Position numbers and translations under genes: made by a program. Of a stretch of 10,388 nt of DNA, positions 7,103-10,388 are shown one piece after another (within the stretch, counting starts at the first letter, position 1; every line of letters starts with the position of its first letter). The stretch spans positions 1 through 10,388 of the forward strand of contig JBAXVX010000062.1 in the NCBI GenBank assembly GCA_037128705.1, read 5' to 3'. The DNA comes from CAIVAT01 sp037128705 (lineage in GTDB: Bacteria > Bacteroidota > Bacteroidia > Bacteroidales > FEN-979). The notes under the pieces are model-generated. The model was not told the origin of the DNA and made no database searches. It saw nothing but the letters and a program-made list of their open reading frames with translations.

Positions 7103-10100
7103 AACAGGTATCCATTAGCGCCAGTAAGACAGCTTTTTCTATTGGCTTTGTGAGGTAATCATTGCAACCAGCCGCCAGGGCCTCTTCTTCGATGCCTGTA
7201 TGCGCATAAGCTGTCAGTGCGATAATAACCACGTCCTGGTTGAATTTCCGAATCTCGCGGGTGGCCTCAAGTCCACTCATCACGGGCATTTTAATATCCA
7301 TCAGCGCCAACGATATTTCGGGATGTTCACGGCATAATTCAACCGCTTCTTTGCCATTGACTGCTTTGTAAATAACCGAAGCGGTTTTTTTCAAAATGGT
7401 TTCAATGTACATCATATTGAGAAGATCATCCTCCGCTATCAGTACCACCGATCCTCCGGGTAAGGAAGGGGCTTTAGATACTTTGCCGGATTCATGCTTA
7501 TCAGGTGCCTCCTGCGAAATTGGCAGGGAGAAGAAAAATGAAGTTCCTTGTCCTTTCACCGATTCGAGGCGGATTTCTCCTCCAAGCAACTTCGTAAGCC
7601 CGCTGATGATGGATAACCCCAGCCCGCTGCCTTCATGACCGCGCGTATCGGTTGCATTTTCCTGCACGAAGGTCTCAAATATGCGTTCCCGGGCCTCCTG
7701 TTCAATCCCGACACCCGTATCGGTGCAAAAAAATTCAACATGGGCCGGTCCCGCTGAATATCCCATGGTAATGGCACCCTGATGGGTGAACTTGATCGCA
7801 TTGTCAAGGATGTGTGTAATGATTTTCAGGAACAGGTCCGGATCAGTCTGAATGCAGAATGGTTCCTTTTCTTCGGGGGTTGACAGGTTAAATGCGAGTT
7901 TCTTTATGGCGCATAAAGCCTGGAATTTTTTTTTCACGCCCGTTAAAACCTTCATTACATCCACTGATTTGTATTTGACATGAATGTTGTCGGACAAAAT
8001 CAGGGAAATGTCCATATAATCGGTGATGGTGTTTACCAGCCGGTCGCTTGAGGCTTGCAACAAGGATATATATTGCTGTTTCTCTCTATCCGGAAGGTCT
8101 GGTTCGGCTAACAAAGCGCCAAAGCCAAGAATCCCATTCAGCGGAGTACGGACTTCATGGGAAATATTCTGCATGAAAGCGGTTTTAAGCCGGTTGCCCG
8201 ATTCTGCTTTTACCAGTGCTTTTTTAAGCGAAACTTCGGCCTCCTTGCGCTCAGTGATATTCATGTGCATCAAAACATACCGTTCAGGTTTTCCGGCGTT
8301 ATCATTCAATGGGAAAATAAGTGCACGTATCCAAACCTGACTATCCGGAAAATCAGGGGAAATATCCTTTGGATTGTAATAGGTATCAGGGAGATGCACT
8401 ACTTCGCCACTTTTAGCATTCAAAATTAACTTCTCAAACTCCGGGCTTCTACTCTGGAGGTCGGCAAAAATTGAAAAACCGGGAGGCGGTAATGCACCAA
8501 AAAGTTTAATATATTCCGGGTTTCCGCTGATCGTATAACCATCTTTATCAACAATTTGAATAGATAACGGATTTTTCTCGACAATATCCTCGAAAATGGC
8601 TTCAGCATGCTTTCGCTCAGTGATATCCCTGAAGAAACCGACAATGTATTGTCGGCCATTCATATCAAGAATACTTGTAGATATATCCGCATAGAAAATT
8701 TCTCCGTTCTTTTTAAGACATTGAATATCAAAGGGAGGAGTCTTCTCCCCATGTGCGTGTTTTTCAAACTCGGGATTGAAATGCTGATATGTTTCTTCAG
8801 GATGAATCGCACCAATCTTCATCATTTTCAGTTCTTCTTCAGTATATCCAAGCATTTGACATTGTGCGGGATTTGCAAAAATGATCATTTTGGTTTCCGG
8901 ATCGGCGATGATAATTCCATCGGGACTTCCCTGAAAAATGGAGCGATACCTGTTTTCAGAATCATCCAGCTTTTCTTTTTCTGTGTTCCTAAGTGAAGTA
9001 ATATCCCAGTTCGTGCCAATCATGCGCAGGGGCACGTCAGCTGCACTGCGCTGAACGACAGCCATCGCTTTGATATCATGAATGGAACCATCGGGCCAGA
9101 TTACCTGAAACTCAGTATCAAACTCTTTCTCACCATGTATCGCCATCTGGATTTCATTTTCCACACGCACTTTATCATCGGGATGACAGGTTTTCTGCCA
9201 GCCTTCATACAAGCCGGTGAAATCCTTTCTGTTATTTCCATAAAGTGTAAACATCTGGTCGTCCCAGATTAGGATGTTGTTAACAATATCGTAGTCCCAT
9301 ACGCCAAAACCACCGACTCGGGCGGCTAATTCCAAACGCACAGATGCAAGTTTCAGATCTTCCTCCATCTGCTTGCGATCGGTGATGTCGAGAACGAGTC
9401 CTCTTACATAAAGAGGTAACCCCCCGGAATCCCACCTGACCACAGAGCCAATATCGTAAAACCATTTATATTTACCTGATATGGTGAGAATCCTGTACTC
9501 GACTTCATATTTATCAACCTTCCCCATGAAGTGTAAGCGCATGCCATCCATGGTTCTTTCATAATCTTCAGGATGAATCAGATCTGTAAAATCCTTGTAA
9601 TGGGTAAATTTTTCGTGAGAATAACCGAGCATGTCGGTTTTACGTTTATCATAGGTGACATTACCCGTTGCAACATCCATTTCCCACCAGGCCATGTTTG
9701 CCACCTGCATGGCAAGATCTATTCTTGAATTATTCTCCCGCAACAACCGGTCGGCTTCCCTGGCTGCCTTTTCAGCATTGAGCCGATCGGTGACATCGGT
9801 GATAAATCCATGCCAGAGCACTGATCCGTCAGCCTCCCGCTGCGGCAGTGAGTTACCGTAAAGTGAGCGGATTGTGCCATCTGAAAATTTCACGCGGTAT
9901 TCCTGTTGCCAGGGGGTAAGGTCTTTTGCCGATGCCTGAATGGAAGCGGCAACAACGTCAACGTCATCGGGATGAAGATTTGCAAATACCTTTGATGCAT
10001 CTTCACGGACTTCCTCCGGGCTTACCCGGTATATCTCCCGGATGGCCTCGCTGGCGTAAGGGAAACAGGAGCTTCCATCGGGGCGCCGTCGGTACTGGTA

Positions 10101-10388
10101 TATGACACCGGGCACCATGCTGGCGATTTTTTGGAGCCGGTCTGATGCCTGCTGATGTAATTCAGCCAGTTCTATCTTCTCGGCATTTGCAAGGTTTAAC
10201 GCTGTTTGAATGGCAATCTCCTTGTTGGCAAGGATTAACTCTGCTGCCCGTTTTACTTTTTCCTCGTTTTGAAAAGCAAGTTCTTTGTTGGCCGTGATCA
10301 ACTCATCGGCCCGCTTTGTTTTTTCCTCGTTTTGAAAAGCAAGTTCATTGTTGGCAATGATCAGCTCATCGGCCCGCTTTGTTTTCTC
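7080..10388 (-). CDS. Hybrid sensor histidine kinase with five PAS domains (5' end missing)
   Basis: The gene enters from the right edge: the frame stays open through 10388, and 1102 residues are visible. Reading 5' to 3' (descending coordinates) there is a repeated coiled coil (about 10388-10150) and then five PAS domains, near 10140-9790, 9750-9370, 9350-8985, 8960-8600 and 8590-8235. They are joined by the usual DITERK/DVTDR-type linkers. The HisKA domain has its phospho-acceptor His in NISHEVRTPLNG (codon 8157-8159). HATPase_c has the N-box HILDNAIKF (Asn codon 7800-7802), DTGVGIE and GSGLGLS. A C-terminal receiver has the acidic pair EDD (about 7425-7440), phospho-acceptor Asp in LMDIKMP (codon 7296-7298), Thr in ALTAYA and Lys in LTKPI. 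All catalytic residues are intact, so it should autophosphorylate and pass phosphate to its own receiver. No transmembrane segment or DNA-binding output is seen; the visible part is cytoplasmic. Signal, ligand and downstream partner are unknown. A TTG at 10301 could be read as a start but lies inside the repeat and is not credible. Confidence 0.94.
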   Translation of the reverse strand, partial: EKTKRADELIIANNELAFQNEEKTKRADELITANKELAFQNEEKVKRAAELILANKEIAIQTALNLANAEKIELAELHQQASDRLQKIASMVPGVIYQYRRRPDGSSCFPYASEAIREIYRVSPEEVREDASKVFANLHPDDVDVVAASIQASAKDLTPWQQEYRVKFSDGTIRSLYGNSLPQREADGSVLWHGFITDVTDRLNAEKAAREADRLLRENNSRIDLAMQVANMAWWEMDVATGNVTYDKRKTDMLGYSHEKFTHYKDFTDLIHPEDYERTMDGMRLHFMGKVDKYEVEYRILTISGKYKWFYDIGSVVRWDSGGLPLYVRGLVLDITDRKQMEEDLKLASVRLELAARVGGFGVWDYDIVNNILIWDDQMFTLYGNNRKDFTGLYEGWQKTCHPDDKVRVENEIQMAIHGEKEFDTEFQVIWPDGSIHDIKAMAVVQRSAADVPLRMIGTNWDITSLRNTEKEKLDDSENRYRSIFQGSPDGIIIADPETKMIIFANPAQCQMLGYTEEELKMMKIGAIHPEETYQHFNPEFEKHAHGEKTPPFDIQCLKKNGEIFYADISTSILDMNGRQYIVGFFRDITERKHAEAIFEDIVEKNPLSIQIVDKDGYTISGNPEYIKLFGALPPPGFSIFADLQSRSPEFEKLILNAKSGEVVHLPDTYYNPKDISPDFPDSQVWIRALIFPLNDNAGKPERYVLMHMNITERKEAEVSLKKALVKAESGNRLKTAFMQNISHEVRTPLNGILGFGALLAEPDLPDREKQQYISLLQASSDRLVNTITDYMDISLILSDNIHVKYKSVDVMKVLTGVKKKFQALCAIKKLAFNLSTPEEKEPFCIQTDPDLFLKIITHILDNAIKFTHQGAITMGYSAGPAHVEFFCTDTGVGIEQEARERIFETFVQENATDTRGHEGSGLGLSIISGLTKLLGGEIRLESVKGQGTSFFFSLPISQEAPDKHESGKVSKAPSLPGGSVVLIAEDDLLNMMYIETILKKTASVIYKAVNGKEAVELCREHPEISLALMDIKMPVMSGLEATREIRKFNQDVVIIALTAYAHTGIEEEALAAGCNDYLTKPIEKAVLLALMDTCFKTNLSA
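10203..10388. repeat. 63-bp tandem repeat encoding a 21-residue coiled-coil unit
   Basis: Three units with a period of exactly 63 bp start at 10203, 10266 and 10329; the last is cut by the window edge. On the minus strand they encode 21-residue units of the form RADELI-ANKELAFQNEEK. The two copies nearest the edge are nearly identical in DNA, and the third is more diverged (RAAELILANKEIAIQ). The unit is three heptads long and preserves reading frame and helical phase. I recall similar ANKELAFQNEEK repeats in many bacterial PAS, GGDEF and kinase proteins. They probably act as a stiff helical spacer or signal-transmitting coil before the first PAS domain. Total copy number cannot be seen. Confidence 0.9.

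Noticed and set aside
10299..10301. TTG as the kinase start codon
   Set aside because: The frame continues without a stop to 10388, and the codon sits in the middle of a tandem repeat unit, so the gene clearly begins outside the window.
10203..10388. CRISPR-like array
   Set aside because: The units are contiguous 63-mers without unique spacers and are in frame within a coding sequence.

Overview
The window looks like chromosomal DNA from a Bacteroidota bacterium. Three things suggest this: two matches to the phylum's TAnnTTTG -7 promoter element (17-24 and 1950-1957), start codons without clear Shine-Dalgarno sequences, and a TPR / membrane segment / LuxR-like HTH protein of a kind common in that phylum. 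I cannot place it below phylum. There are no RNA genes, insertion sequences or CRISPR arrays, and no gene-free stretch longer than about 75 bases.

Layout. (1) 64-1893, plus strand: a membrane-tethered regulator with a predicted periplasmic TPR domain and a cytoplasmic HTH. (2) 1966-7102, plus strand: a compact five-gene operon, in order a LolA-fold periplasmic protein, two FtsX-type ABC permeases of identical length (406 aa each), a LolD-type ATPase and a predicted outer-membrane beta-barrel. Spacings are 0, 8, 46 and 10 nt, and the 46-nt gap is almost entirely a heptamer tandem repeat. (3) 7080-10388, minus strand: a large hybrid histidine kinase (repeated coiled coil, five PAS domains, HisKA, HATPase_c, receiver) whose 5' end lies beyond the right edge. 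Its stop codon lies inside the barrel gene, giving a 23-nt tail-to-tail overlap.

How the parts may work together. The operon encodes something for every layer of the envelope: an ATP-driven inner-membrane extractor (permease pair plus ATPase), a soluble periplasmic carrier fold, and an outer-membrane barrel. This resembles the lipoprotein-sorting LolCDE-LolA pathway with a barrel where LolB would be. It also resembles proteobacterial loci that pair an RND/MMPL transporter with DUF1329 and DUF1302 proteins. The cargo is unknown; a lipid or lipoprotein is the natural guess. The upstream TPR-HTH protein may regulate the operon, but only adjacency supports that. The hybrid kinase is probably an independent signalling gene.
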